Positions 1 to 9,073 of a stretch of 64,000 nt of DNA are shown here, one piece after another. The stretch is from Paratissierella sp033809995 (GTDB lineage Bacteria; Bacillota; Clostridia; Tissierellales; Tissierellaceae): the NCBI GenBank assembly GCA_033809995.1, contig JAPXKQ010000006.1, forward strand, positions 1-64,000. The letters run 5' to 3'. The translations under genes were made by a program, and so were the position numbers. Below the pieces are notes generated by a model. The model saw nothing but the letters and a program-made list of their open reading frames with translations. It made no database searches and was not told the DNA's origin. Position 1 is the stretch's first letter, and each line of letters starts with the position of its first letter.

Positions 1-888
1 GAAAATTGATAATAAAGTGGTTGCTAAAACCGTAATAGTTGCAAAGTCCTTTTCCTTTTCGTAACTTTCAGCAAATATGGATGTCATTGTTGCTGCAGGC
101 ATTGATGCAATTATTATAACTGAATCCGCAACTATAGAATTATCACCAATTAATAATGAAAAAACATATAAAATAGCTGGTATTAAAATTAGCCTAGTTA
201 CGATACCATAATATATTTTCCAATTCAATAAATTATTGCCTAATCTAACATTGGATAATGAGGCACCAACAATAATCATTGATAGTGGTCCAGTCATACT
301 GCCAATTGAATTTATACTTTGCATTAATATATCTGGAATTTTTAAATTGAATATTAAAATTACTACCCCAACAACAACCGCTATTACTGATGGATTTAGT
401 ATTGCCTTTATAATTTCTTGCTTTAAGTATTCTTTTTGAATTTTCCCTCTGAATATATTTATCCCATATGTCCAAACAAATATTACAAAAAACATATTAA
501 AAATAGACCCATAAACAACACCTTCTGGACCAAATATAGCATTTAGCACAGGAAATCCAATATATCCCGTATTTGTAAATACATTTGCAAAATGTATAAT
601 TAACCTTTTATCACATTTAACTGGAATTGTTAGTAGATATGAAAAGGCAATCATAATTAAATAGGCTGCAAAACTATAGTAAAAGGCCTTAAATACATTG
701 CTTTTAATTGAATCATCAAATGTAAACATAAAAGATGACACTACCATTATAGGTAGTGCTATGTTTAAGAGTAGATCAATAAGCCCCTTATTTAATTCCA
801 CAGTAATTATTTTCTTTTTGCTACCATAAAAGCCTACTAATATAATTAAGAATAAAGAAATAACTGATTTAAGAATAGCAGAAATCAT
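1..888 (-). CDS. AEC family transporter, C-terminus cut by window edge
   Basis: The frame stays open for 296 codons from an ATG at 888 to the window edge, so the 3' end is missing. The start follows a GGGGTGG ribosome site. The product is very hydrophobic with about eight membrane segments, and has the auxin-efflux-carrier look: FTNTGYIGFPVL near residue 115, NPSVIAVVVG near 170, and a late segment IIASMPAATMTSIFA. AEC proteins are secondary exporters or importers of organic anions such as malate, or of amino acids; the substrate cannot be told here. It is transcribed in the same direction as uvrA but lies behind that gene's terminator, so it is probably a separate unit. Confidence 0.85.
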   Translation of the reverse strand, partial: MISAILKSVISLFLIILVGFYGSKKKIITVELNKGLIDLLLNIALPIMVVSSFMFTFDDSIKSNVFKAFYYSFAAYLIMIAFSYLLTIPVKCDKRLIIHFANVFTNTGYIGFPVLNAIFGPEGVVYGSIFNMFFVIFVWTYGINIFRGKIQKEYLKQEIIKAILNPSVIAVVVGVVILIFNLKIPDILMQSINSIGSMTGPLSMIIVGASLSNVRLGNNLLNWKIYYGIVTRLILIPAILYVFSLLIGDNSIVADSVIIIASMPAATMTSIFAESYEKEKDFATITVLATTLLSIF

Positions 889-947
889 GATACCACCCCA
901 CGAAAAGATACTATTATTTACTTATATTCACTAATGAGGAAATGTGT

Positions 948-981
948 TAAAAAAGAAAAAGGCTAAATAAATTAGCCTTTA
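948..981 (-). terminator. Terminator of uvrBA
   Basis: The hairpin AAAGGCTAA / TTAGCCTTT at 958-980 is followed on the minus strand by a T-rich run (948-957). It lies about 90 nt beyond the uvrA stop, with a dispersed repeat element between. Confidence 0.8.
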
Positions 982-984
982 AAA

Positions 985-1062
985 AGAGGGGATTCCTCGA
1001 CTGCGCTCGGAATGACAAAGCGTAAGCAGCATCTCCATTGTCCGCGGGACGGCGTGGAATCC
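985..1062. repeat. Dispersed GATTCCTCG...GAATGACA intergenic element
   Basis: This stretch between the uvrA stop and its terminator reads GGATTCCTCGACTGCGCTCG and then GAATGACA, followed by a GC-richer tail containing CGCGGGACGGCG. Related elements occur at 8786-8990, 13855-13925, 31000-31130, 38750-38815, 44615-44705 and 46600-46662. Its base composition is clearly richer in GC than the surroundings. It would be transcribed at the 3' end of the uvrA message. Confidence 0.6.
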
Positions 1063-1067
1063 GTCCC

Positions 1068-3890
1068 CTACAATATCTTCTTCAAAAATTGTCCTGTATA
1101 TGATTTTTTGTTTTTACTTACTTCTTCGGGGGTTCCAGTTGCTACGACTGTTCCACCTTTATCTCCACCTTCAGGGCCTAAATCTATTATATAATCTGCT
1201 GTCTTTATTACATCAAGATTATGCTCTATTACAATAACGGTGTTGTCTCCTTCTACCAATTGGTTTAGAACCTTAATTAGTTTATGAATATCTGCTGAAT
1301 GAAGCCCTGTAGTAGGTTCATCAAGTATATAAATAGTTTTGCCAGTTGATCTTTTTGATAATTCTGTAGCAAGTTTAACTCTTTGAGCCTCTCCCCCTGA
1401 TAATTCAGTTGAAGATTGGCCTATTTTTATATATCCCAATCCTACATCGTATAAGGTTTCTAGTTTTCTTTTAATCTTAGGTAGGTTTTGGAAAAACTCT
1501 AGCCCTTCTTCTACTGTCATATCAAGTACATCAGCAATTGTTTTTCCTTTATATTTTACCTGTAATGTTTCTCTATTATATCTCTTACCTTTACATACCT
1601 CACAAGGTACATAAACATCTGGTAAGAAGTGCATTTCCACCTTCAGAATTCCATCACCATTACAAGCTTCACATCTACCACCTTTAACATTAAAGCTAAA
1701 TCTTCCTTTTTGATAACCTCTGAGTTTTGCTTCATTGGTCATGGCAAAAACATCTCTTATGGCATCAAACATCCCAGTATAAGTTGCTGGATTAGATCGT
1801 GGTGTTCTTCCTATTGGACTTTGGTCTATTACAATAACCTTATCTAGATTCTCTAAGCCTTTAATATCCTTATATTTTCCAGGTCTTACTTTAGCTCCGT
1901 TTAAGTGCTGAGCCAAGGATTTATACAATATTTGATTTACCATGGTACTTTTGCCAGAGCCAGATACACCTGTGACACAGGTAAATAATCCTATAGGTAT
2001 TTTAACATTAATTTTTTTTAGATTATTCTCTTCAGCACCTATTATCTCAATCCATTTGCCATTAACTGGTTTTCTCTTCTCAGGAATCTCAATTTTTATT
2101 TTTCCTGAAAGGTATTGACCAGTGATTGAATTTGGATTATTCTTAATTTCCTCAACTGTACCTTCCGCTACTATATGCCCACCATGTATTCCCGCACCTG
2201 GTCCAATATCAACAATATGGTCGGCCATATACATAGTATCTTCATCATGCTCTACGACAATTAAGGTATTTCCAATGTCAGTTAAATTCCTCAATGTCTT
2301 TAGTAGCTTTTCATTATCTCTTTGGTGCAGTCCAATACTAGGCTCATCCAATACATATATTACACCTACTAGACTTGAACCTATTTGAGTTGCAAGTCTT
2401 ATTCTTTGAGATTCTCCTCCTGAAAGTGTTCCTGCAGTTCTGGATAGGGTTAAATAATCTAAGCCTACATCTGCTAAAAATTTTAGTCGTTCTTTGATTT
2501 CCTTTAATACTTGTTCTCCAATTATCTGTTGTTTTTCCGTGAGCTTTAGATTGTTAAAAAACTCAATTGCATTAACAATTGAAAGATCTGTTAATTCCGC
2601 TATATTTAAACCGTTAATTTTTACTGCCAGAACTTCATCCTTTAATCTTTTTCCCTTACACTTTGGGCATGGATTTTCAGCCATATATCCATCGATTCTA
2701 TCCCTCATATAGTCTGAGTTAGTCTCATGATATCTTCTTTCTAAATTAGGGATTATACCTTCAAATTTACCTTTGTATGTTCTCTTCCCCTCATCATCAA
2801 AATGGCTTATAAATTCAAATGTTATAGCACGTTCTGTTCCATACAATAGTTCATCTAGGAACTTTTTAGGTGCATTTTTTAATGGTTCATCCATACTAAA
2901 ATCATTATCTTCGGCTAATGTCTTAAATATTTGATAATAGTAGGTGGATTCATTGCTATTACTATAAGGCGCTATACCGCCTCCATTTATGCTTAGATCC
3001 TTATTTGGAATTACTAAATCTGGGTCTATTTCTTTATAAAACCCTAACCCATTGCATGTTGGACACATTCCAAAAGGACTATTGAATGAGAACATTCTAG
3101 GAGATAATTCCTCCATTGCAATATTGCAGTCAGGACATGCTAACTTTTGGCTAAACATAATCCTTTCCTTATCCATTACATCAACAACAACTAACCCATC
3201 AGCTAATTTTAATGCAGTTTCTAAGGAATCAGAAAGTCTTCCTTCAACCCCTTCTTTTACTATAATCCTGTCTACGACAATTTCAATTGTATGTTTCTTG
3301 TTTTTATCCAATTTTATCTCATCGGAGATTTCATATGCTTCTTCATCAATTATTACTCTTACAAATCCTTCTTTTTTTATCTGTTCTAGTACCTTTACAT
3401 GTTCACCTTTTTTGCCCCTTATGACTGGAGCAAGGATTTGCAATCTTGATCTTTCTTCAAATTCCATTATCTTATCTACCATTTGGTCCACAGTTTGGCT
3501 GGATATTTCTTTCCCACACTTTGGGCAATATGGAGTCCCTATTCTTGCATATAAAAGTCTCAAATAATCATAGATTTCAGTAACAGTCCCTACGGTAGAA
3601 CGAGGATTTTTTGATGTTGTCTTTTGATCTATGGAAATTGATGGTGATAATCCAGCTATATATTCAACATCAGGTTTCTCCATTTGCCCTAGAAATTGTC
3701 TTGCATAGCTAGACAATGACTCAACATACCTTCTTTGCCCTTCTGCATATATGGTATCAAATGCTAGGGAAGATTTACCAGAGCCTGAAAGACCAGTAAT
3801 TACTATAAATTTGTTTCTTGGTAGCTCAAGGCTTACGTTTTTAAGATTATGTTCCTTAGCTCCACGTATAATAATATTATCATTTGTCAT
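1068..3890 (-). CDS. uvrA: UvrABC excinuclease subunit A
   Basis: The 940-residue protein has the normal UvrA length. It carries two ABC ATPase modules, with Walker A GLSGSGKSS near residue 33 and GVSGSGKST near 640, and signature motifs LSGGESQR and LSGGEAQR. It also has the zinc-finger cysteines CPDC...CPTC (about 255-285) and CEAC...CEVC (about 740-765). UvrA dimers scan DNA for bulky lesions and load UvrB in nucleotide excision repair in the cytoplasm. The ATG follows GGAAGTG and is 13 nt after the uvrB stop, so the two genes share one LexA-controlled transcript. Nothing looks broken. Confidence 0.98.
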   Translation of the reverse strand: MTNDNIIIRGAKEHNLKNVSLELPRNKFIVITGLSGSGKSSLAFDTIYAEGQRRYVESLSSYARQFLGQMEKPDVEYIAGLSPSISIDQKTTSKNPRSTVGTVTEIYDYLRLLYARIGTPYCPKCGKEISSQTVDQMVDKIMEFEERSRLQILAPVIRGKKGEHVKVLEQIKKEGFVRVIIDEEAYEISDEIKLDKNKKHTIEIVVDRIIVKEGVEGRLSDSLETALKLADGLVVVDVMDKERIMFSQKLACPDCNIAMEELSPRMFSFNSPFGMCPTCNGLGFYKEIDPDLVIPNKDLSINGGGIAPYSNSNESTYYYQIFKTLAEDNDFSMDEPLKNAPKKFLDELLYGTERAITFEFISHFDDEGKRTYKGKFEGIIPNLERRYHETNSDYMRDRIDGYMAENPCPKCKGKRLKDEVLAVKINGLNIAELTDLSIVNAIEFFNNLKLTEKQQIIGEQVLKEIKERLKFLADVGLDYLTLSRTAGTLSGGESQRIRLATQIGSSLVGVIYVLDEPSIGLHQRDNEKLLKTLRNLTDIGNTLIVVEHDEDTMYMADHIVDIGPGAGIHGGHIVAEGTVEEIKNNPNSITGQYLSGKIKIEIPEKRKPVNGKWIEIIGAEENNLKKINVKIPIGLFTCVTGVSGSGKSTMVNQILYKSLAQHLNGAKVRPGKYKDIKGLENLDKVIVIDQSPIGRTPRSNPATYTGMFDAIRDVFAMTNEAKLRGYQKGRFSFNVKGGRCEACNGDGILKVEMHFLPDVYVPCEVCKGKRYNRETLQVKYKGKTIADVLDMTVEEGLEFFQNLPKIKRKLETLYDVGLGYIKIGQSSTELSGGEAQRVKLATELSKRSTGKTIYILDEPTTGLHSADIHKLIKVLNQLVEGDNTVIVIEHNLDVIKTADYIIDLGPEGGDKGGTVVATGTPEEVSKNKKSYTGQFLKKIL

Positions 3891-3903
3891 TTGTTTACAC
3901 TTC

Positions 3904-5871
3904 CTAACGTTTAATGTGTCTTTTTAGTTCTAGCATCTTATCACGTAATTCAGCTGCCTTTTCAAAATTCAATTCCTCCGCAGCTTTTAACATTGCACTT
4001 TCTAGACCTTCTATCATAATTTCCAGTTCCTCATTTGAGAATGTTTCTTCATATTCAACTTCCTCTTCAGCTACCATTGTGGCTTCTATAATTTCACGAA
4101 CACCTTTAACAATTGTCTTAGGTGTTATTCCATGTTCTTTATTATATTCATCCTGAATCTCTCTTCTTCTATTTGTCTCCTTTATAGCTTTATCCATTGA
4201 TTTAGTTATATTATCTGCATACATTATAACCCTTCCATCAACATTACGTGCGGCTCTTCCTGTTGTTTGTATTAGAGAAGTTTCACTTCTTAGAAAACCT
4301 TCTTTATCCGCATCTAGAATTGCTACTAAAGATACTTCAGGTAAGTCCAATCCCTCACGTAATAGATTTATCCCTACTAAAACATCATATTTACCTAACC
4401 TTAAATCCCTAATAATTTCCATTCTCTCTATAGTATCAACATCCGAGTGAAGATAAGTCACTTTAATACCAATTTCCTTAAAATATTCAGTCAAATCCTC
4501 CGCCATCTTTTTAGTTAAGGTTGTAACTAGGACTCTTTCTTTTTTTTCTGCTACCTTTTTAATTTCATTTACCAAATCATCAATCTGATGTTGTGTTGGT
4601 CTTACTTCTATAACTGGATCCAGTAAGCCAGTAGGTCTTATTATCTGTTCTACTGTATTTTGAGTATGTTTATATTCATAAGGTCCAGGCGTTGCGGATA
4701 CATAGATTATTTGATTTACCATTGATTCAAACTCATGAAACTTTAACGGTCTATTATCTAAAGCTGAAGGCAATCTAAATCCATATTCAACAAGATTTGT
4801 TTTTCTAGATCTATCACCTTCATACATACCGCCGATTTGAGGAATTGTAACATGAGATTCATCTACAATAATTAAAAAGTCCTTTGGAAAATAATCAATT
4901 AAGGTATATGGTCTGCTTCCAGGTGGTCTATTGCTCAAATGTCTTGAGTAGTTTTCTATGCCAGTACAAAATCCCATTTCACTTAGCATTTCCAAGTCAT
5001 ATCTTGTTCTTTGCTCTAAACGTTGAGCTTCCAGTAGTTTTTCTTTATCTCTAAGTTCTTTTAATCTGTCATTTAACTCTTCTTCAATAGTAACTAAAGC
5101 CCTTTTAACCTTTTCTTCAGATGTAGCGTAGTGAGACGCAGGGAAAATAGACACATGATTTCTCAAGCCTATTACCTCTCCAGTGAGATAATTAACCTCA
5201 ACTATTCTATCTATTTCGTCACCAAAGAATTCTACTCTAATTGTATTTTCACTTGATGATGCAGGAAATATTTCTAAGACATCTCCCCTTACTCTAAAGG
5301 TCCCCCGAATAAAGTTTATATCATTTCTCATATATTGGATATCTATTAGCTTTCTCATTACTTCGTCTCTATCCTTAATCATACCTGGTCTTAGAGAAAC
5401 TACTAGATTTTCATAATCTATTGGGTCCCCTAATCCATATATACAAGAAACAGATGCAACAATTATTACATCCCTTCTTTCAAATAAAGACATTGTCGCA
5501 GAGTGGCGGAGTTTATCTATTTCATCATTTATTGAAGAATCTTTTTCTATATAAGTGTCCGTTTGGGGTACATATGCCTCAGGTTGGTAATAATCATAAT
5601 AACTTACAAAGTATTCCACAGCATTATTGGGGAAAAATTCTTTAAACTCACTTGCTAGTTGGTAAGCAAGGGTTTTATTATGTGCTATTACTAATGTAGG
5701 TTTTTGTACCCTCTCAATTATATTTGCCATGGTAAAGGTCTTTCCAGAACCTGTTACTCCTAGTAATACTTGATGTTTTTTATTATTATTTAAACCTTCT
5801 ACTAGTTTTTCAATTGCTTGAGGTTGATCACCAGTAGGCTTAAAGCTGGATTCTATTTTAAATTTATTCAA
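3904..5871 (-). CDS. uvrB: UvrABC excinuclease subunit B
   Basis: UvrB (655 residues) is the damage-verification helicase of nucleotide excision repair. Seen: Walker A GVTGSGKTF near residue 38, the beta-hairpin region YYDYYQPEAYVP near 92, helicase motifs such as TTGRAARN, and a C-terminal UVR motif (EELNFEKAAELRDKM) that contacts UvrC. I start it at TTG 5871 because GAGGTG lies six bases upstream. A longer frame would begin at the GTG inside that ribosome site (5880). The gene has its own promoter and a LexA box. Confidence 0.98.
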   Translation of the reverse strand: MNKFKIESSFKPTGDQPQAIEKLVEGLNNNKKHQVLLGVTGSGKTFTMANIIERVQKPTLVIAHNKTLAYQLASEFKEFFPNNAVEYFVSYYDYYQPEAYVPQTDTYIEKDSSINDEIDKLRHSATMSLFERRDVIIVASVSCIYGLGDPIDYENLVVSLRPGMIKDRDEVMRKLIDIQYMRNDINFIRGTFRVRGDVLEIFPASSSENTIRVEFFGDEIDRIVEVNYLTGEVIGLRNHVSIFPASHYATSEEKVKRALVTIEEELNDRLKELRDKEKLLEAQRLEQRTRYDLEMLSEMGFCTGIENYSRHLSNRPPGSRPYTLIDYFPKDFLIIVDESHVTIPQIGGMYEGDRSRKTNLVEYGFRLPSALDNRPLKFHEFESMVNQIIYVSATPGPYEYKHTQNTVEQIIRPTGLLDPVIEVRPTQHQIDDLVNEIKKVAEKKERVLVTTLTKKMAEDLTEYFKEIGIKVTYLHSDVDTIERMEIIRDLRLGKYDVLVGINLLREGLDLPEVSLVAILDADKEGFLRSETSLIQTTGRAARNVDGRVIMYADNITKSMDKAIKETNRRREIQDEYNKEHGITPKTIVKGVREIIEATMVAEEEVEYEETFSNEELEIMIEGLESAMLKAAEELNFEKAAELRDKMLELKRHIKR

Positions 5872-5890
5872 CGTTATCACCTCTTTATTT

Positions 5891-5902
5891 GAACATTTGT
5901 TC
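5891..5902 (-). promoter_or_regulatory. LexA (DinR) SOS box before uvrBA
   Basis: GAACATTTGTTC matches the Gram-positive SOS consensus GAAC-N4-GTTC exactly. It lies just downstream of the uvrB -10 box, about where transcription should start, so LexA bound there would block the promoter. Confidence 0.85.
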
Positions 5903-5913
5903 CTAACATACTT

Positions 5914-5941
5914 ATTATATAATATTAAATAATATTGTCAA
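5914..5941 (-). promoter_or_regulatory. SigA-type promoter of uvrBA
   Basis: Reading the minus strand, TTGACA (5941-5936), a 16-nt spacer and TATAAT (5919-5914) form a near-consensus promoter, about 45 nt before the TTG start. Confidence 0.8.
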
Positions 5942-5961
5942 AACTTATTATTAAATAACAC

Positions 5962-6052
5962 AATTAAAAATTAAGAATTAAGAATTGCTTAGGGTCATTT
6001 TATTGGGTCTTAAAAAATTTTTAATCTTTAATCTTTAATTTTTAATTATACT
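5962..6052. repeat. Heptamer arrays between uvrB and the lipoprotein gene
   Basis: Two short arrays of 7-bp period lie here: ATTAAAA, ATTAAGA, ATTAAGA at 5963-5985, and TTTTTAA, TCTTTAA, TCTTTAA, TTTTTAA at about 6015-6048. The two are roughly complementary and could pair. They belong to the heptamer family seen throughout this window. Confidence 0.55.
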
Positions 6053-6112
6053 TATATTGATATTGAAGAAAGCCCTGTAATATTGTAAACTAATACTGAA
6101 GGGGGTACTCCA

Positions 6113-7711
6113 ATGAAACATTTTATAAAATTAATCTTACTTATCATTTTATCAATATCTTTAACTGGATGTAAAGTTGTAAATAATTTACCTCTGTTAG
6201 CAAAAGATACTAAAACAGAACCTGAAGCAGAATTTGGTGAAGAGTTAAAATATACTATTGAACAGGTAATATTGTCCAAGGGATATCAAACTATTGACCC
6301 CAATGTAGAAATAGTAAAGAAAAAAAATAATAGAATAAAGTTGTTAGTCTCATTAGGATTGTTAGAATCATCAGGTGCTGATATAGAGAAGATAACTAAA
6401 AAGGGGAATATTGTAAATATATATGTTTTTAATAAAACTGATGAAGAATCAATTCAATTGGCTGTTCCCCAAATCTTTATAGATATAGATGAAAAGTTAA
6501 GGGATATAGATGATATAAAATTTAATATTATTAATGAAAACTATAAGCCTTTAAGCATAAAACTTGGACTAAATGATGTTATAAATAAAATTAATTCAGA
6601 ATTTAAGGTCTCTGCAAATACAGCCCCAATTATTAATCTATCAAGTATAAATGATAATATAATATGGAATATAACTTATAATAGTATTTTTGATAGGAAT
6701 AATCCTGAAACCCCTTTAGTGAATTTATCAGTGGAAATCGATGCTAATAATGGAGAGATTTTAAAATCAACAAAAAGCTTTATCTCTTCCATAATAGATG
6801 AGGGCCATGTATTGGATTATGTGCAGAAAAAATATATTCTATATAGAAAGACCGAAAAAGATATAGAAAAAAATTCAAATACAGAAAGCTTATGGCTCTA
6901 TTATATAGAGAATAATGAAAGAGTGTTATTGTTTACATCCAAGCATAAAATTCAATCCGCAACATTTAGTCCAGATTTAAAGAATATTTCTTTAATTGAA
7001 AGTAGTGAAAATGGCGGAGAATTATATATTATTCCCGTATCAGATATAAAAGCTTATAAGGTAATTTTTAATGAACCAATAAATCCATCATTGACTAGTT
7101 GGAAGGACAAAAACAACTTATATATTGTAGATAACAATAAATCTTCAAATGTTTATATCTATAATTTAAAAGAAAATAAAAACAACTTAGTAAATAGTTA
7201 TGATTTTCATATTGTAAATATTAAAAATTACAACGATAAAACAATTATTACTACTGCTGAAGAAAATAAAATGAATAGGAATATTTTATTTACAGATGAT
7301 TTGGACAGTTTTAAATTAATCGATCATGGGTTCAATATAAAATTTATAGATGAAAATAAAATATGTTATTTAAAAAATGATGAAAAAGAAGGCAGAAATA
7401 AACTTTATATTTATGATCTAAAGAATAATAAAAAAATTGATATGCTAGATTTAAATCTATCAAATTATTCTATTATATCAGAAAATAAGCTTCTCTTAAT
7501 AGAAAAGAATCAAAGTAATAACGATTATACTATTCATGATTACGATATTAAGGATAAAGAATTGTCAACAATAATTAATGCTAATAGTGACAATATCTAC
7601 TATAATCGTGAAAAAAACTTGGTTTATGTAAATTTAAATATACCTTTTGAAAGTGAAAAACCTGAGTTAATATATTCTATTGATTTAGAAAAATTGTCAA
7701 TCAAGCCCTAG
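6113..7711 (+). CDS. Predicted lipoprotein with C-terminal beta-propeller-like region
   Basis: The 532-residue protein begins with a lipoprotein signal: positive start, hydrophobic stretch and lipobox LTGC with Cys20, so it should be anchored outside the membrane. Residues about 30-230 are mixed alpha/beta with no motif I recognise. From about 240 on there are repeated strands such as WLYYIENNERVLLF and ATFSPDLKNISLIES, like a TolB/WD-type propeller. ATG is preceded by GGGGG. It lies opposite to all its neighbours, in a block (uvrB to minJ) that is usually uninterrupted in Firmicutes. Function unknown. Its end overlaps the convergent PDZ gene by 11 nt. Confidence 0.8.
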   Translation: MKHFIKLILLIILSISLTGCKVVNNLPLLAKDTKTEPEAEFGEELKYTIEQVILSKGYQTIDPNVEIVKKKNNRIKLLVSLGLLESSGADIEKITKKGNIVNIYVFNKTDEESIQLAVPQIFIDIDEKLRDIDDIKFNIINENYKPLSIKLGLNDVINKINSEFKVSANTAPIINLSSINDNIIWNITYNSIFDRNNPETPLVNLSVEIDANNGEILKSTKSFISSIIDEGHVLDYVQKKYILYRKTEKDIEKNSNTESLWLYYIENNERVLLFTSKHKIQSATFSPDLKNISLIESSENGGELYIIPVSDIKAYKVIFNEPINPSLTSWKDKNNLYIVDNNKSSNVYIYNLKENKNNLVNSYDFHIVNIKNYNDKTIITTAEENKMNRNILFTDDLDSFKLIDHGFNIKFIDENKICYLKNDEKEGRNKLYIYDLKNNKKIDMLDLNLSNYSIISENKLLLIEKNQSNNDYTIHDYDIKDKELSTIINANSDNIYYNREKNLVYVNLNIPFESEKPELIYSIDLEKLSIKP

Positions 7712-8723
7712 GAACTACTGATATTCCTAGGGTTTTCTTATTACCCCTGTAGACTTTTTCTGTAATTCCCTTTGCTTTGTTAAAATAGATAATCTTCATA
7801 CTATCATTATTTAAAAGTTCAATATTCTGCAAATCCTTATCATCATATACAATTACACCATTAATACTAATTATAACATCGCCTATTTCAAGACCTATTT
7901 CTTTTCCTATGCTGCTTTTAACAATATCAAGAACCCTCACACCTTTTAGAGGTGGTGAAAATATAGGCACTCTATTTTTTTCAAATAATTTATTGATAAA
8001 AATAATGAATTCATGACCTAAAATAGCAAATAAGGGTGGTATCAAATTATTTTCAATTGTCCTTGTAACAAACAATAAAACTAAACTATATAATAGCATT
8101 AATAATCCAGTAAAAATACTTTTCCTTTTAGGATAGGATAGAGTAAAATCACCATAATTTAAAATTGCCATCAAGGTAATTGGTTTAATAAGATCATCTC
8201 CAATGAAAATTACGAAAGGGATAGGCCAGAATCTATTCATATTAAATCCTCCCACTATTTCATCTTCATGATGGAAAAATGTAGGCTGTCTATCCTTACT
8301 TCCATTTACTAATACTAAAATACTTTCCACTATATGTAACGTCGCCACAACTAGCATAATATCTTTGCTTTCTACCTTTGGAAATCCAATTATTATACTT
8401 GAAAGTGAAACTAAGCTTCCTCCATAGGCAAAGCACATAAATCTTGTATCTATCAAGGATAAAATAATTGCCATAGTTAATATATACATAAAATCCTTTG
8501 GGATAACTACAACTTCCAAATATATAAATGCTATAGTAGTTATAAAACCACCTAAAATTCCGTAGAAAGTGGAGTTAAGGGTTTTTAATAATGTTGATCT
8601 TGGTGTTTTGGATTGATAATACTGATAATAAATTATTGCAAAAATGATAATAAAAAAAGGAGATAATAAGGTGTTTTTAATATCAATTAATGTGAAGTAC
8701 ATAATTTGATATAGTCCGCTCAT
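7701..8723 (-). CDS. PDZ-domain membrane protein, MinJ-like
   Basis: This 340-residue protein has about seven or eight membrane segments (residues 1-250) followed by one PDZ domain (about 260-330: GVRVLDIVKSSIGKEIG, then GDVIISING). The gene order ftsEX-ctp-this gene-uvrBA matches the Bacillus subtilis region where minJ, a division-site topology protein that bridges DivIVA and MinD, stands between ctpB and uvrB. That synteny is my main ground for the name; role in division is inference. ATG follows AAGGAG. A heptamer/element repeat region of about 350 bp lies before it. Confidence 0.8.
   Translation of the reverse strand: MSGLYQIMYFTLIDIKNTLLSPFFIIIFAIIYYQYYQSKTPRSTLLKTLNSTFYGILGGFITTIAFIYLEVVVIPKDFMYILTMAIILSLIDTRFMCFAYGGSLVSLSSIIIGFPKVESKDIMLVVATLHIVESILVLVNGSKDRQPTFFHHEDEIVGGFNMNRFWPIPFVIFIGDDLIKPITLMAILNYGDFTLSYPKRKSIFTGLLMLLYSLVLLFVTRTIENNLIPPLFAILGHEFIIFINKLFEKNRVPIFSPPLKGVRVLDIVKSSIGKEIGLEIGDVIISINGVIVYDDKDLQNIELLNNDSMKIIYFNKAKGITEKVYRGNKKTLGISVVPRA
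7706..7737. terminator. Shared hairpin of the convergent genes
   Basis: CCCTAGGAA / TTCCTAGGG at 7706-7732 plus TTTTC forms a terminator for the plus-strand lipoprotein gene. It includes that gene's stop codon and lies wholly inside the last codons of the PDZ gene on the other strand. Confidence 0.75.
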
Positions 8724-8751
8724 ACCCTATTCTCCTTCTTATTTTATTAGA

Positions 8752-9073
8752 ATTCACAGTTCACAGTTCACAACTAAGAGGCGTAAGCCGTCATTCTGAG
8801 CTTGCGAAGAATCCCATATCATTTTGTACATCAAATATAATAGAGACTATTCGCTTACGCAGTTTCATTCACAAATTTGTTTGCTCCTTAAGTTGCACAA
8901 ATTTGGAATTCATTGCGAATGACCTACCATCAATTTACTACGTAAATTGGGTTAGGGCATCTTCAGAGTGACACCTACGGTGTTATATCTTTCCAATTGT
9001 CCACTGTCAATTGTCAATTTTAAACTGTTAACTGTTCGCTATTAGTTGTTAGCTGTTAGCTGTTAGCTGTCAC
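8752..9073. repeat. Gene-free stretch: heptamer array, palindromic element, heptamer array
   Basis: No gene is seen in 8724-9073. From 8752 there are ATTCACA, GTTCACA, GTTCACA, ACTAAGA. From about 8796 comes an element with GTCATTCTGAGCTTGCG and GAATCCC, and a region with two inverted ACAAATTTG boxes near 8870-8910. From about 8995 to 9073 the 7-bp period returns (ATTGTCA, ACTGTTA, GCTGTTA repeated). This is the clearest array-element-array composite. Confidence 0.65.

Noticed and set aside
3052..3567. Long plus-strand frame (171 codons) opposite uvrA
   Set aside because: It lies fully antisense to conserved uvrA codons, is Ser/Thr-rich as expected for a shadow frame, and has no ribosome site.
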